64,000 nucleotides of DNA from Dicyema japonicum. Lineage: Eukaryota > Dicyemida > Rhombozoa > Dicyemidae. The notes under the pieces are model-generated. The model saw nothing but the letters and a program-made list of their open reading frames with translations. It was not told the origin of the DNA and ran no database searches. The stretch is taken from assembly GCA_011109175.1 (NCBI GenBank), contig RDEW01000007.1, positions 557,712-621,711 on the forward strand. The letters are read 5' to 3'. Positions 10,795 to 22,934 of this stretch are shown here, piece by piece; the stretch's first letter is position 1, and every line of letters starts with the position of its first letter. Position numbers and translations under genes: made by a program.

Positions 10795-10960
10795 AAGACG
10801 CTGGCTTCCACCAGTCATGTGGAGATGCTCATGTACAAAATGTACAGACGAAGATAATTGGGAGTGTTTTATACAATTGGAGGTGACTTCATTAACTCCC
10901 ATCTTTCAAAATGGATGTGACCCCCTCATTTCACTTGTCTTGTGAATTACGAAATGATCG
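10795..10960 (-). pseudogene. Fragment of a MYST zinc-finger exon
   Basis: Minus strand reads HLQLYKTLPIIFVCTFC and then a stop. The intact MYST gene at 14.2-15.3 kb reads YLQPYKTLPIIFVCPVC at the matching place. Thirty consecutive bases are identical (10845-10874 and 14969-14998). The rest has diverged and contains stops, so this is a decayed partial duplicate lying just 3' of TGS1. Confidence 0.7.
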
Positions 10961-11099
10961 ACTCAGGAGATATTCGGAACGAGGAAGCGTCAGATACGAA
11001 TTTGAATCTCGTCTGACACAGTTTGGGGGAACATGAACAAGTCCAGCTTGAGAAGGAACGGGGGAAGTACAAATAGATTATTATTTCTAACAAAAAATG

Positions 11100-11800
<701 letters not shown>

Positions 11801-12089
11801 GTAGTCCTATATCAATAAAACGTTAAACATGTATTTAAATTAATATTATTTATTAAAATAATTTTAATAATATAATTTTCACTAAAATGTGCTGATTGAT
11901 GTGGGACCTGATTTTTAAATCTTAAGATAACTCAAAATTAATAGCTTTCGAGTTGCTCTCTTGAATTCAGTAATTGCATAGTGACTGTTTGACTTTAGTG
12001 AGTTCAATAATAATGTTCTATACCAGTCACGGAGAATGAAAAGACTGAGAATATTTATTAACCCATTGCTTACCATCTTTTGCAATCTC
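11801..12089. other. AT-rich spacer
   Basis: Upstream of the TGS1 start. No ORF or repeat recognised. Confidence 0.3.
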
Positions 12090-12360
12090 AGCGCACACAG
12101 TCACAAAAAATTAATCCAAGATGAACGTCTGCCTGTACCGACTAAATACATCTGCCGATAGGCCATTACAGGTACCCGCTTTGGGTTGATGAGTGACGCC
12201 GTCATCAGTGAACATCTCATTGCGGAACCGGATCGTCTACAAAAGGACATACACCCAACAAAAAAGAAGTGAAGAGCATTCCTTAATTCTATTAAATAAA
12301 GTGTGTGTCCAGTCTGGGAGGAGCTATAGCTAACATGCACGCTGTGAGCGAAGTGAGCTG
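12090..12360 (+). mobile_element. SINE family A copy
   Basis: Contains the family core GTGACGCCGTCATCAGTGAA (12192), GAACCGGATCGTCTACAAAA, then AAGAAGTGAAGAGCATTCCT and GTGTGTGTCC. It is collinear with 23.2-23.5 kb and 30.9 kb and, in reverse, with 0.7 and 36.6 kb. Confidence 0.7.
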
Positions 12361-12782
12361 GGTTGCTAGTTTTAAATAAAAATGAACTTATATATTTTCC
12401 ACAAATTTGGTCTTTGTGGATCGCCTTTCTTCATAATTTAACCTTCCACCGAAAGTACTAAAGAAATTTCACAGCAAAACAGTCATGGAGTCTGTCCAGC
12501 TTAATTTGGAGTCGACGAGCATCTAATTTAACATGTAAAATCTTCTTTCTACCAAAATAGTTGTCCCAGGACACTTCCATAAATTTGCAAAAAAATCTGG
12601 ACAAAAAGCTTTTAACTTAGCATTTTTGATATTCTTAATGGCATCTTACTTGTCCTTTTTTTAAGATATAATTCGATAACACACGGATCCTGTTCAAAAT
12701 TGATTGAATCTATAAATTTAATTGCATCCATAATAGTAAAAAAATTATTCTGGCATTTTCTTATTTCCACAATAATTGGATG
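12361..12782. other. Spacer with no recognised feature
   Basis: AT-rich, with no ORF longer than a few dozen codons that resembles a protein family. Confidence 0.3.
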
Positions 12783-12910
12783 GTGTCGGGAAGCGGTCTG
12801 GCTGAGGCAAAGAATTGGTATCGCAGTTGTTCGCGGAAACGCTTACTCCGTGATGTCAGCAGCCGCTCTCCCCCATAGTTAATAAATAATATTTTATTGT
12901 TAATAAATTT
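12783..12910 (+). pseudogene. RLE retrotransposon extreme 3' fragment
   Basis: Reads EAVWLRQRIGIAVVRGNAYS followed by VMSAAALPH, the intact version of the tail seen frameshifted at 475-555. The following TTAATAAATAATATTTTATT tail is shared with that copy. Confidence 0.75.
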
Positions 12911-14167
12911 TTGAAATAAAAAAAATTGAATGGTAGACAGAAATCAAATCGTTAAATCATCTGATTTTATTGAAGCTTTAGCGTTTTCCATAAATTATCC
13001 ACCAAATTTCGATAATAACTTTCACTGGGAATTTCATATCCGAATTTTTTAAAGAAATCAATAAATTTAGTGTCGCGGATTTTGTATAATCGCATATTCT
13101 ATTTGATCATCATTTCGACAAATTTTGCTCCAAACTCTGAATGTGGAAATCATTTTTTGAATTTTTGACGAATTTTTTATGTTTGAACACTTTGTTTTAT
13201 TATTTTGCCGATGTTGCTCCACATTATAGTTTTTATTAAAGTTTACATTGACTAGACATTTTAGACAATATAAACTCGCATTAAATTCCCGCTCAAATTA
13301 CATGGGATATTTGATTATGATTTTTTTAATTTTTTTCAAGTCAGACAACTTTGAATTAGGCATCATAACAAAAAGAAACTCAACGCGAAAAAAAATTATA
13401 TAGCTATGTCTAAATATAGAAAGCCAATTAATGGACAGAAAATTTTTGAAGGAGGCATCATATGGTGACGTCACAACCCAGCTGTGACTTGCGTCATTAA
13501 CCTCGAAGCAAGATTGTTAGCTAGTCGCAGAATAGCACTCCTGAGAGAAATAAGGAACAAAATTTATTGAGCGTCATACAGGATCGATAGTTCTGCAAGA
13601 AGGTCATACTTGTGAAATTTTTAGCCTCACCTTGTTTGTGGCGATCCCGGGAGATTATTCCAACTTCAATTAAAATACAGCTTTATGAGCTCTGTAACAG
13701 CCACAACCCCAAATCCTTCAGAAAACCCAAATGAGATTACTACCAGATTATTTAACGGCATTTAAGCACTGGTCTCCACCATCTTAGTTGATATCCCCCC
13801 ATACACCAAGAATAAGTTAATAGTTAACAGCTAATTCAGTGCATCAGATCTACGGTCGCAAAAGCATACCTTCCAGGATCACACATAAGTTTGTCCAGAA
13901 CACAGAAAGGGGGAAAACATCCAGTCCTTCGAATAGAGTGGGGAAACGATCTTTATTTCACGACACCCTGGCAATATTATTACACAACCAGGTTACCAAA
14001 TTCCGAATCAAACCACTAACACGGAACAAACAGTACGCATCTGGCACCATTCCATATTCGAGGACCTCAGTAGTGAGCTTTATCGGTTGAATCCCCCTGA
14101 ACTAACAACACTATCCGTAAATACAGTATTAACTCTCAAAGTATATTCATATAAACATCAACAAATA
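12911..14167. other. AT-rich interval, no confident gene
   Basis: 12911-13430 is A/T-rich with no coding signal. 13830-14095 has a minus-strand frame reading EVLEYGMVPDAYCLFRVSGL, which looks coding but is broken by stops, and I could not assign it to a family. It may be a decayed gene fragment. Confidence 0.3.
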
Positions 14168-15346
14168 TCAACCATCCAATAAAAGACATCGAGGATCAAT
14201 CAACAGTGTCGGCTTTTTGATATTCCTAAAGACATGCTGCAGGTGCGGTTTATGCAGGCATATCTTCCCGTCAATCAAATTCCATTTAAGGGACCTCAGG
14301 TTCTCAAACACGTGGATAATATCATCCTTCACAATCCCAGTCAGTTCTCTGCCATCAAATCAATACTCACGTGATCTCCTCTATCGTCACAATCTGGTTC
14401 TTCTTCGAGCTCATCAAGAGGTTGAGGACCTCCCATGTCCAAAACGACAGATAAGTTTCCAATCCAAAGTTCGACAGAGGACGTTCTGGAGATCCATAGA
14501 CCTTAGAAATCACCGATAGCTTATAGCCTCTAATAAGACACGTGCAAACTCAACGAAATCAGCAACTTCCCAAATCCTCTCCGCTGAAAGGGGGTAGGAT
14601 CAGAATGCAGGCCAAATTGCAGGAGATCTCCGAAGCCTTCTCCTAAAAGTCCACCACTACCAAAACCTTTGAAAAATAGCCGACAAAAGTTTCTTTCCCC
14701 TCCTCACACAGCACGAGGTAGTAAAACATAAATGTGCTCACATCATAGCAGATGATCTTATTCTCAACAAACATCTTCGCCACCAAAGATAGGTTCTGGC
14801 AGAACAGCTTGCAATCGGCTCCGTCAGCCTCATATATCTTCGCCGACTCTTTCTGGTACACAACCTTTCCGGGAAATGAACACGTTCGCTCGTGCTAAGG
14901 TAACTGGGAGACTTACCACGTGGGAACGAAGGGTCTGAAGGTTTCGCATGTATTTCATGCAGACGGGACAGACGAAGATAATTGGGAGTGTTTTATACGG
15001 CTGGAGGTACTTTGATGGGTACTTTGACTTTATTAAAAATCCCCCGAATTGAATGAAGCTGATGTAACGGATTTCAGGATTCTAGTTTATTTTCCACGAA
15101 AAAAACCTCAACGTAGTTTATGAGTTCGATTTGTGAGAATTCTTTGAATTTGTCCGACTCAAACCAGTCGTCATCGAAAGCTTTTATAGTTATAAACAGG
15201 TAACTGTTATCAAAGTGAACGTAGTACTCGACTGAGTTATTAATAAAAGGATTGAGTCTCTTTGTTAAGACTTTGCCAAGAATGTCGCCAGTTGGAGTGT
15301 CTATTATGTAATTACTGTTTATTTTTATGGAAGATTCCATAATCAT
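14168..15346 (-). CDS. KAT8: MYST-family histone acetyltransferase, MOF (KAT8)/Tip60-like
   Basis: Transfers acetyl groups from acetyl-CoA to histone tails, usually H4. The N-terminus (from 15346) encodes a chromo-barrel-like domain (YYVHFDN, then FDDDWFESDKF). The C2HC finger follows as VCPVCMKYM ... SHVHERTC, then the MYST core: YCQN-type block LFCQNLSLVAKMF, ICYDVSTFMFY, VGYFSKEKASE with the catalytic Glu, NLACILILPPF with the conserved Cys, and the acetyl-CoA loop QRRGFGK. GSPERPLSNFGL and LTGIVKDDII lead to the end KKPTLLIDPRCLLLDG (stop 14168-14170). Six introns of 22 to 25 nt were removed and every junction keeps frame. The KKP...D..CL end resembles MOF more than other MYST members. 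The chromo-barrel excludes KAT6/KAT7. Confidence 0.9.
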
Positions 15347-15950
15347 GTCAAATAATCCACAAGAGAACGAAAATCACCAATTTAAATTTTATTATTAAAA
15401 ATTAAGTAATATAATAATATTTTTATATAATTGTTTTGTTTTCCATTCTTAAGAAGCTTTAATTTCAATAATTTCATCTACCAAAAACATCGTTTTTTAC
15501 TCATTTCATACACGCGATTTATTCTATTAGCCACGTGGTGTCTCTTATATCGCAACTTCTCCAGAAATTTGACGGCATCTATCTAAATTTTTTTATTCCC
15601 ACTAACTCCTTTTCCAAAAAGACCTACCACATTATCTCCTCATTTAATGGATTGATGTCCCCTCATCAAACTGAGCCGCACTTTCGAGGCCACCAGGTAC
15701 ACATGATACTTGAATGATAATAGGGGATCCACCGTGACTCCCAAGACGGAGGGTCTTCTTAGTGGGTATCGGTGAATAATATAAATTTACTGCTGGTGTA
15801 TTCCGTATTTATTTTCGCAATGAAAAAAATGACTTACCTGGTAAGAGTTTGAGGCGATTCTTCAAGAACCACCAGACCCACCAAATTTAACATCTCTGAT
15901 CACCTAACTACCTCGACTCTTCGATGTTCGCTGCAATCGATGGTCATCAA
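15347..15950. other. Spacer with no recognised gene
   Basis: An open frame at 15535-15717 (+) has no recognisable family. Otherwise AT-rich. Confidence 0.3.
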
Positions 15951-16095
15951 CGTTTTAGGTCCTTGGGAGTGGAGGTACATGAGAACACATCAAATAACTG
16001 AGTTTTTGGTCCTTGGGAGTGGAGGTACATGGGAACACATCAAATAACTGAGTATTTGGTCCTTGGGAGTGGAGGTACAGGGGAACACATCAAAT
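15951..16095 (+). repeat. 50-bp tandem repeat, about 3 copies
   Basis: GGTCCTTGGGAGTGGAGGTA recurs with exact 50-bp spacing (CCTTGGG at 15961, 16011 and 16061), each followed by GAACACATCAAAT. Only single-base differences separate the copies. It abuts the 3' end of the LINE fragment at 16105. Confidence 0.95.
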
Positions 16096-16104
16096 GACGT
16101 TATG

Positions 16105-16524
16105 TTATGTTGTCCAATTTAGTCGTTTCCGACCCTTGGAGATCTCATGAACGAGTTTCCTCCACTCTCCCCGATCCGTTGCAATTTGGAGTAGCCTTGA
16201 TATAGGCATTCCCGTGACGTCTTCCACCGTGGATAGCAGCCGAATCCTCGGTCGATCAGGTCTTCTCTTCCCAGTAATATTGCTCAGCATAATGGTTCTT
16301 TCCAGTGATTCAGAGCGGACAACATGCCCAAAGAACGCCAATCTGTGTTTTACGATTCTTCCTTCTAGCGAAATGTCCGTCTCTACCCGTTTGAGTACAT
16401 CGATGTTTGTTATTTTGGAAGTCCAAGGGATTCTTAGTAACCTCCAGCACCACAGCTCAAAAGCATCAATTTTTCGTCTATTTTTCAAATAACGTAAAGT
16501 CAAAAAATTAGACACTATTGCCAA
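16105..16524 (-). pseudogene. LINE ORF2 C-terminal end
   Basis: An open minus-strand frame of about 139 codons reads KNRRKIDAFELWCWRLLRIP, then EGRIVKHRLAFFGHVVRSES and a HEISKGRKRLNWTT end. This is the characteristic C-terminal region of APE-type LINE polyproteins (ENRRKIDAFELWCWR, GHVxR). It is 5'-truncated. It may be a recent insertion because no stop interrupts it. Confidence 0.8.
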
Positions 16525-16593
16525 TAAAGTACTAAATTTGACTGCAACACATGTTAATTAAAAAGCCGCATCGATTATTGTAAATAAAATCAA

Positions 16594-17711
16594 TTATTCA
16601 CAATCTAATCCCTTTATTTCTTCCCACTCATTCCGAGACAGCAGATTAAGCCATTCCTCGTACATTTCACGCCTCTCCTGACTATATTGACAAAAAGAAT
16701 TGATCTCCTCATCTTTGCACTCTGGAACTACCGGGACCTCGGTTTGAGGATCATGTATGTCATTTAGGTCAAAAATCACCTCTTCGTTCATTTCGAGAAC
16801 CAATAAGTGGTCGTCGGAGTCATTTTTGGCATCCACGTTCTCCCTAATCCGTTAAAAACGAATTTACATGAGCGAATCAGAAGTCTCTGTATTTCCCGAA
16901 CCAGTCACTGATTTGTGAAAATTGGAGGACACGTCACTTCTGCATAGTACAAATTCCAGATTTTGCAAATGATCCCTGATTTTCCCGAACGAATAGAGGA
17001 TGGACTCCCTGTAGGGAGTGATGTACCTGAATATCAGACAGAGTCGACTGCTCAACAGCATCCCTATTTTTTGTTGTAGCTTTTTGTAGAGAATGTCGTA
17101 TTCCCCTCTGCAAGAACGAACGTTGGATTGAATATTTTGGAAGTACCTCATTTCTGTGGCGTTTTCCGTATTGAGATTTGACGCCTTGTTTGCCATCCAG
17201 CACATCTTTCCGTGGTATTTCGAAAGAGTGGACTCAAACATTTTCGCGTTCTTTAGTGTGTCCTTCAGAGCATATTTTTTAAAGTTTTTCAGTTCGTCGG
17301 CAAACCGTTTCAGGTGAATTATAGTCCCAAACCTCAACGTGATCGACCGAGGTACCTTTGAGTGGAAATCTGGCGAAATTGGCTCCCAACGGTCTCCAGT
17401 TTTTCCTGTACTCCTTCAACGTTGTGAGGATGGTTCTCGGAAACAAAGTCAGAAAAGTCGTCTTCAGTCTCTATCACGCCTGAATAATCAGTAAATCACA
17501 ACTTTGGAGAACACTGCAATACTTGTCAGTAATACGAATCAAACAACTGCAGCTGTCGTCAACTTTGCTGAGATTCTAAAGTTGGAGTAAACCAAAATAC
17601 ATTCAGTGAGTATTCCAAGTTGTAGTCGAAGACTTCGGACTGCTTCTTCTTTTTAAATATTTCAAGGATTTTCTGTTTTGCAATCCAATATTGTTTGGAG
17701 GTGTTCAGCAT
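16594..17711 (-). CDS. ICA1: Islet cell autoantigen 1 (ICA69)-like, AH/BAR domain
   Basis: ICA69 proteins have an arfaptin-homology (BAR-like) domain, bind Rab2 and PICK1 and act in Golgi-derived and dense-core vesicle traffic. The start (17709-17711) reads MLNTSKQYWIAKQKILEIFK, matching the ICA1 opening with its YW..KQ. The central part (16864-17337) has LKRFADELKNFKKYALKDTL, FESTLSKYHGKMCWMANKAS, then RYFQNIQSNVRSCRGEYDIL and KIGMLLSSRLC. These align along ICA1's DTxxTVxxxE, ALLWMKDVSQ, FRKVQxxVR and KVDLLGASR. A 24-nt intron (about 16841-16864) joins the acidic C-terminal exon, which ends at 16594. Further short introns lie in 17340-17600 and were not all resolved. The C-terminal region is shorter than in vertebrates. 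Confidence 0.8.
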
Positions 17712-18390
17712 TTATTTAAATAATAATTTATTTTAATTATTATATTTTAAAAATTTTATTACAAAATAATATATATCAAAAATATTTATTTTTAACTGAA
17801 ATACATTCTAATCAATATTTGGGGGAGAATTTCTCTAAAGATTGGTTACCCAAGTGGTGACGTACTTCTATTCCACGAAATGTATGCTTATCTTTCAAGT
17901 GGTACGTCCCTCTATTCCACGAAATGTCAACTTAACGATTGACGAACTTGATTATTGGAACTTGAGGTTCTAAGCAAAAGAAGTGTCTGATGCACATGGG
18001 ACCCAGGAATCTCGTCCAGCCAAAAATTGAATTAACTTAAGGGATCACATGAGGACTAACCATCCTCGATTCCATGGACGGCCAGGAAAAAAAACTCCAA
18101 TGATTAGAACGCTTTGATGAACTGCATGAGGGACCGCCTTCCGGAAGTGTTTCCTCGACTGCATATCCTTCTTCAGAACTGACTGGGATATCTCCGCATG
18201 AGTAACCATTTCCCTAAATAGGTATCCGGTTCTTGCAGAAGCTCAGAGATCCTGTTTTTCCGCCAATACATTATAATCAATAATTTTTCTATTTCTGCTC
18301 AGGCATTTTTAATTAAGTTGTATGACGTCATCAATATATTCGCGTTTCTGTCACATTTGGCAGTGCTAGGGAAAAGAAGGCAATCTACGT
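17712..18390. other. Spacer with a short direct repeat
   Basis: CTATTCCACGAAATGT occurs twice, near 17868 and 17913, each time following AAGTGGT-type sequence. No gene was recognised. Confidence 0.4.
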
Positions 18391-18625
18391 ATGTCGACTA
18401 ACTACAAGGCACATGTTCAAAAACTAAGTACTACTCTGAAAAATTTGGCCGCATCAGTCTCGGACCCAGGTCATGCTCTAAGCAAGCCGAGGATCAGAAG
18501 AGAAGGAAATACTAAAGCATTTCTGAGGATCATCTGTTTGTCCCATTTGCTGTTAGATGTCAGGAATCCTTGGCAAACGGATTGGTTCAATGATCCAAAG
18601 GGTCACCAAGGATCTACGTGAGACT
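18391..18625 (+). pseudogene. RLE retrotransposon 3' fragment
   Basis: Reads NLAASVSDPGHALSK and, with frameshifts, a tail similar to 50996-51253 (DPGHTSKQTEDQKRRKYQSI). Ends GSMIQRVTKD-like near 18610. Confidence 0.65.
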
Positions 18626-18630
18626 GATAA

Positions 18631-19040
18631 CTAAGTCATTATTATAGAGTAACTATCAATCCAGCTGAACTTTCCAGAAAGGTCATACAGCGGCCGCCCT
18701 AACTGCGTGGCATACCCTTTCAGGATGGCGAGCGAGATTCGCTCAAATAAATAGCAGCCATCAGGGGGATCTCCTGTTCGTGTAGAAATCCGATTTCCTA
18801 GACGACTCAAGAATTCCAGGGTCGCAGGCGCAAATGAACCAGACGTTTCAATCGCGAGCGGAACAAACAAAAATTCTCGGATAGAAGCGCACACTTTGCC
18901 CTTTTTGAGCTCACGGCCATCTCAGCAGGCTCTAGAGACACTCTGCAGGTGAGCCCCAGACAAGAGGTTCCCCAACTTCAAAGGGGAAGATGGTCATCCC
19001 ATCGTTTCCAGTCACGTCTGCAAAGGCCGACTCGTTCGAG
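18631..19040 (-). pseudogene. RLE retrotransposon 3' fragment
   Basis: Reads GNDGMTIFPFEVGEPLVWG (the endonuclease core), a frameshift near 18900, then FVPLAIETSGSFAPATLEFL and FERISLAILKGYATQLGRP. It faces the previous fragment tail to tail. Confidence 0.75.
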
Positions 19041-19385
19041 CATTTTTAACTATCCGGTTTAATGCAACTAAATATTTGACCCCCACCAGGAAGTATATTT
19101 ACCATGAGAACTTAGGGGAATTATTGAACAAAAAATGGTGGGTTCTGTTTCCACAACGCTACCTACCTGGTCGAAGATGTCTTCCATCAAAAAATTGTCA
19201 TCTTCCGTACTCCACTGGAGGGGTCGGTTGGACACGTATTACTCTGACCGTAAGAACCCCTCTCCGGTCATTAGATAAATACTGAACAAAGAAGCCAAGG
19301 ATTAACCAAGTTTGAGGACATTCCTGTATTAAAATCATACATTTAAAAAAACAAAATTTTAATCAGAAAAGTAAAAAATCATTAA
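19041..19385. other. Spacer, no gene seen
   Basis: An open frame at 19076-19285 (+) has no recognisable family. Confidence 0.25.
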
Positions 19386-19947
19386 TTATGAAAAATAATC
19401 AACAAGAAATGGCTTTAGTTTTGCGAAAGCGGCAGATCTGTGGGAAACCTGCTGTTTTTCAAGAGTCGTCATCTCTGCATAGGTTTTATCCCCAGTGAGA
19501 GGTCTAAAGCAAGGATCCCAACCAAATTCAGTCTCCCCACGTGGATGGACAATCTCTCCTTCAACAGACCCGGTAAATAATCTGACTTGATTTCCGTCAT
19601 AGAAAGCAAAAGTGGTGGAAGCCGTGGCTCCTTTGTTGGGGAACCCACTCAGTGAAAAGTCCACCCGGACCGATCTTTTCAAGGAACCATTTAATGTAGG
19701 GACCTGGAAGCCCCCCAAGAGAGTGAAATCCAAGGCTGGTGTCCTCACATAACACAGGGACCTTCATATTATTGTATGCTTCTTTGATCTTCATTGTAGC
19801 AATGTATTCCTCCGTTCCTTGATATTCTGGGATGTCGATTTTTTGTGAGGTAACTTTACCGCCGAGCTCATCCCCCAACATTAATTGGAGTTCTTTTAGC
19901 TTATTTTTATTACTGGTCACAAATACTATACTCTTCACAGAGTTCAT
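19386..19947 (-). CDS. ITPA: Inosine triphosphate pyrophosphatase
   Basis: Hydrolyses ITP, dITP and XTP to the monophosphates, keeping deaminated purines out of DNA and RNA. The first frame reads IVFVTSNKNKLKELQLMLGD (the nucleotide-binding TSNxxKLxE), QKIDIPEYQGT, VLCEDTSLGF and LGGLPGPYIKWFLEKIG. The second reads GFPNKGATASTTFAFYDG, VHPRGETEFGWDPCFRP, TYAEMTTLEKQQVSHRSAAF and ends at 19386. Both halves together have the family length. They join only if one T is dropped from the TTTT at about 19662. No intron fits, so a sequencing indel is more likely than a disabled gene. No intron was seen in this gene. Confidence 0.93.
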
Positions 19948-19999
19948 CCTTAATAATAATTTAAATTAAATTACTTTTTAATATAAAAAATAGTTTTAG

Positions 20000-20760
20000 T
20001 TTAACCACGTGTTTGATTGCCCCCGTCTTTTCTGTGACCCTTAGTTTTTGCTATCCAAGATCTAAAGAAGATCATAGTCTTTCAAGCAAGTCACTAGGAT
20101 AAAGGTTCTCCACCTCGCTGTGAAGACCACCTCCTTTCGAGGCGTTTATGAGGAAACCGGGATCACTAATTACACTGTCAAAGTTTCCAAAAGTAACACG
20201 TGCATACAGGAAGTGCTTCGGATCTCGGGACTAATGTGAGATGGGTGCTTAAAGAGGCCGGGATCACCTGACAGTCGTGTATATGAAACCCTGCAGAGCA
20301 AGCAGAGTAAGAGTATCTCACATTGAACGTCTGTTCACTGTGGAGGAAGAAATGTCGGACCTTACGTTTAGGAGGCGAATATACTTATGAATAAAATTTT
20401 ATCAGATGAGGTCTCCATGGCAACAGGGAAGCTCAAAGATGGACGCTCTCCAGGACCCGTTAATAATAGAGTTACTAAAACATGGTCCACTGCAACTTTC
20501 AAAAAGACTGCGGTACTGCAGAATGGCATAATACTGAATAGTGACTATTCGGATCATGGAAATCCTGCAGAAGGTCCGTACTTTAATCACTCTTAACTGG
20601 ATCCAAGTACTAGCGAATGAATATCTGACTGAGTGTAGTGATCCCCCGAAAAACAGCAGGGACGTTCAAAAAAGGAAGAAAGCGCAAAGTTTTTTTTAAC
20701 AATAGGAGGAGTTGGATCAGCAGTTAACTGGTGGGATATTAGAGTTGGTGGCGTAACTCT
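20000..20760 (+). pseudogene. LINE fragment: start of reverse transcriptase
   Basis: DEVSMATGKLKDGRSPGP (20405-20460) is the block that opens LINE reverse transcriptases (xxAIxKLKxGKSPGPDxxP). Flanking frames are broken and no catalytic motif follows. Confidence 0.55.
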
Positions 20761-21039
20761 GGTTCCCTTAATGTCTTAATTTTATCAATGGGGACGCAAC
20801 CTACTCTCGTTCCCCCTTTTGTAATCAGGAAACATCAGATACTAGGACAGGGGAGGAACATGGGAATTACTAGTTATTATTCTGTTTCCACAAGTTACAT
20901 CAAAAGTCTTGGTATCAACAAGCATCTGAAGCATCTTCCACCGAACATTGACGGAAGCAAAACTTTCCTACTCCCAGGAAGTTCGTGTCTACTTGGTGCG
21001 CCTCCGTGGGTTCACTGTGGGCTTTACAAGACTATATGA

Positions 21040-21990
21040 ACAGAATCGGACAGTCACTTTAGATTTGTCCTGAGTTGCCTTCGATGAAATGACTCAATCG
21101 ACTCTTAACTTGCTCAGCAAATTGTAGCAAGGGTCTTTGTTTGAATAATGCCCTCACTTCTCCAAGTTAGGACCCAAGATTATCTGTCTCCCTATTCCGA
21201 TCTTTCGTCGATCCTTCTGATGTCTACTACTTCCGTTTTGGGAACATTCATCACTAAGGATCATTTCTTAAGTTCTTAAGAGGAAGAAGTGGGGGATGTC
21301 TTCTTAAGGAACACTTACATTATATACAAGTTCTCTTGATATAGTTCTACCAATTCGGACTCTTAGTTTGGATAAAATGACTCATCATTTTTACTCTGAG
21401 AGTCCAAAAATTCTTCCACTACCTTCAATAGTAGATCTCGACGGACTGTTCCGTAAGTCCTCGAGAAGTCTATGGCCAGGATTATAGTTGCATTTTGGTA
21501 TTTTTAGTTTACAGCGCAGCACCATTTAGGGCTCCAGACTATATCCTTCGTTGACCTCCCAGTCCTGAATCCACTTTGAATTGACTCCAGATAGTTGTCT
21601 ATTTAGTTACTGCCAGTCTCAACTCCTCCATATAATCTCGATGCTCGTAGAAAAGCAAACCTCATTTCATTTTTGTTCTCCTACCATCACATTCCAGTCC
21701 ACAGCAACGAGCAACAGATGAATAGATCGAAATTCCGTAACTGATCTCCCTAATTCTCCGTAAAAGTGGTCATTTCTTCAGGAGTCCTCCTAGCATACCC
21801 ACTATGTGGAGTATACACATTTACAATCGTAGTAAGCCTCCTTGACTCTTTATTAGGTTCCATTCGTTACATCAATCCTCTCATTAACTTTCCGTTGGAC
21901 AGTCCGAAGGAAGCAGTATTAGCACAAATATTTAATACTTCAGGCAAAATAGAGACCCCCCATATTTAGAATGCGTCATTTTGTCACGTC
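21040..21990 (-). pseudogene. LINE with APE and reverse-transcriptase remnants
   Basis: On the minus strand 21770-21980 reads RLTTIVNVYTPHSGYARRTP (endonuclease). 21340-21600 reads IQSGFRTGRSTKDIVW and IILAIDFSRTYGTVRRDLLL (reverse-transcriptase blocks with the SGFRxGRST and DFSxAYD-type motifs). The distance is too short for a complete element, so internal sequence is lost. Confidence 0.7.
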
Positions 21991-22195
21991 ATTAAATCCT
22001 CTGATGTTGAAAAAAAAGTTGGTTCTTTGTGAATTCTCAGACAAAATTGGTTAAATTAAATTATTAATCCCAGTTTAAAAAAGTTAACATAAGTTTTTGT
22101 AAAGTTTTTTTGCTGAAAGAAAGAATTGACTTAAAATAAATTATTTTTTAAATTTAAATTTGTTTAATGTAATTTAAATTTTAAATTCCCGTGCA

Positions 22196-22533
22196 ATGGC
22201 TGGTGGGCACAAAATTCCAAAAAACAAGAATTTAATGTAAGTGGAAATTAATGATATAATAGACGACCTAACAAGCGCTTAGAGAATGCCAAAAAGAAGT
22301 ACAACGATATTGTACAACAACGAAAGAATAGATCTGAGGTACTAACTATTTGGATATCAAACTAGGCAAGAAAAGAGTGGTTTAAGCAACGAGAATCTGC
22401 AGTAAAGGATAGAAAGACTAAAAGGACCCAAAACTTGAAACTTATGTCTCGCAAAACTTCACGTGGGCAACCTGTGATGGACGCGAGGATTAAAGTTCTA
22501 CTAAACAAATTGGAAAATGACAAATCTAAATAA
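22196..22533 (+). CDS. CCDC59: CCDC59/TAP26-like rRNA-processing factor (small, two introns)
   Basis: Three short exons join with introns at 22237-22262 (26 nt) and 22339-22365 (27 nt). The start is MAGGHKIPKNKNL and the end SRKTSRGQPVMDARIKVLL, NKLENDKSK (stop 22531-22533). The protein is about 95 residues, very basic and probably helical. The C-terminal KTxxGQPxMxxxIxxLLxKL pattern resembles the FYV7/CCDC59 rRNA-processing family, which acts in small-subunit pre-rRNA cleavage. The splice sites and continuous frame make the gene secure. The family name rests on that one motif and could be wrong. Confidence 0.6.
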
Positions 22534-22639
22534 TTTTTTTAATTTTGAATCCCCCAAAAGTCTGAATTGTTATACTTCAGTAAATGTAGTTTCAAATTGT
22601 GGTGGATGTAACTCCTCGTCACCTTTTTTGCTTGGAGTA

Positions 22640-22745
22640 GATCAAGTACTCAGGATTCACTGATAACCCAAGTTAAGAACTTAGGAATTGTCGGATACAT
22701 TAGTGATCCATGTTCGAATCCTGCCCTCAGGGAAAGGAAGTCGTA
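22640..22745 (+). other. tRNA-like sequence (SINE head remnant)
   Basis: GTTCGAATCCTGCCC (22713) is a B-box-like T-arm preceded by GTCGGATACATTAG. No matching acceptor stem was found, so it is not a functional tRNA gene. A similar T-arm is at 63410-63470 on the minus strand. Confidence 0.35.
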
Positions 22746-22934
22746 ATGTAACAACTTGGAAATGTGATTTCTGAGTCAGCGTTGACTTTATCCTCTTATT
22801 TGATGTTCACTCCCATTTCCTTCAAGTGAAGGAAACTGGAAGCTAGTAGAACATCAACAAGTGGACGTTTTCAGAGATCAGTCAGTGGAGAGAAGAGAAT
22901 TGAAAGAGGACTAAGAGGTGACTTGTTTTATTTT

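Noticed and set aside
13839-14090. Decayed TIP41-like gene on the minus strand
   Set aside because: A stretch with PDAYCLFRVSGLIR texture is suggestive, but stops and no further matching blocks make it unsupported.
14217-14519. Plus-strand ORF of 100 codons
   Set aside because: Antisense of the C-terminal exons of the MYST acetyltransferase.
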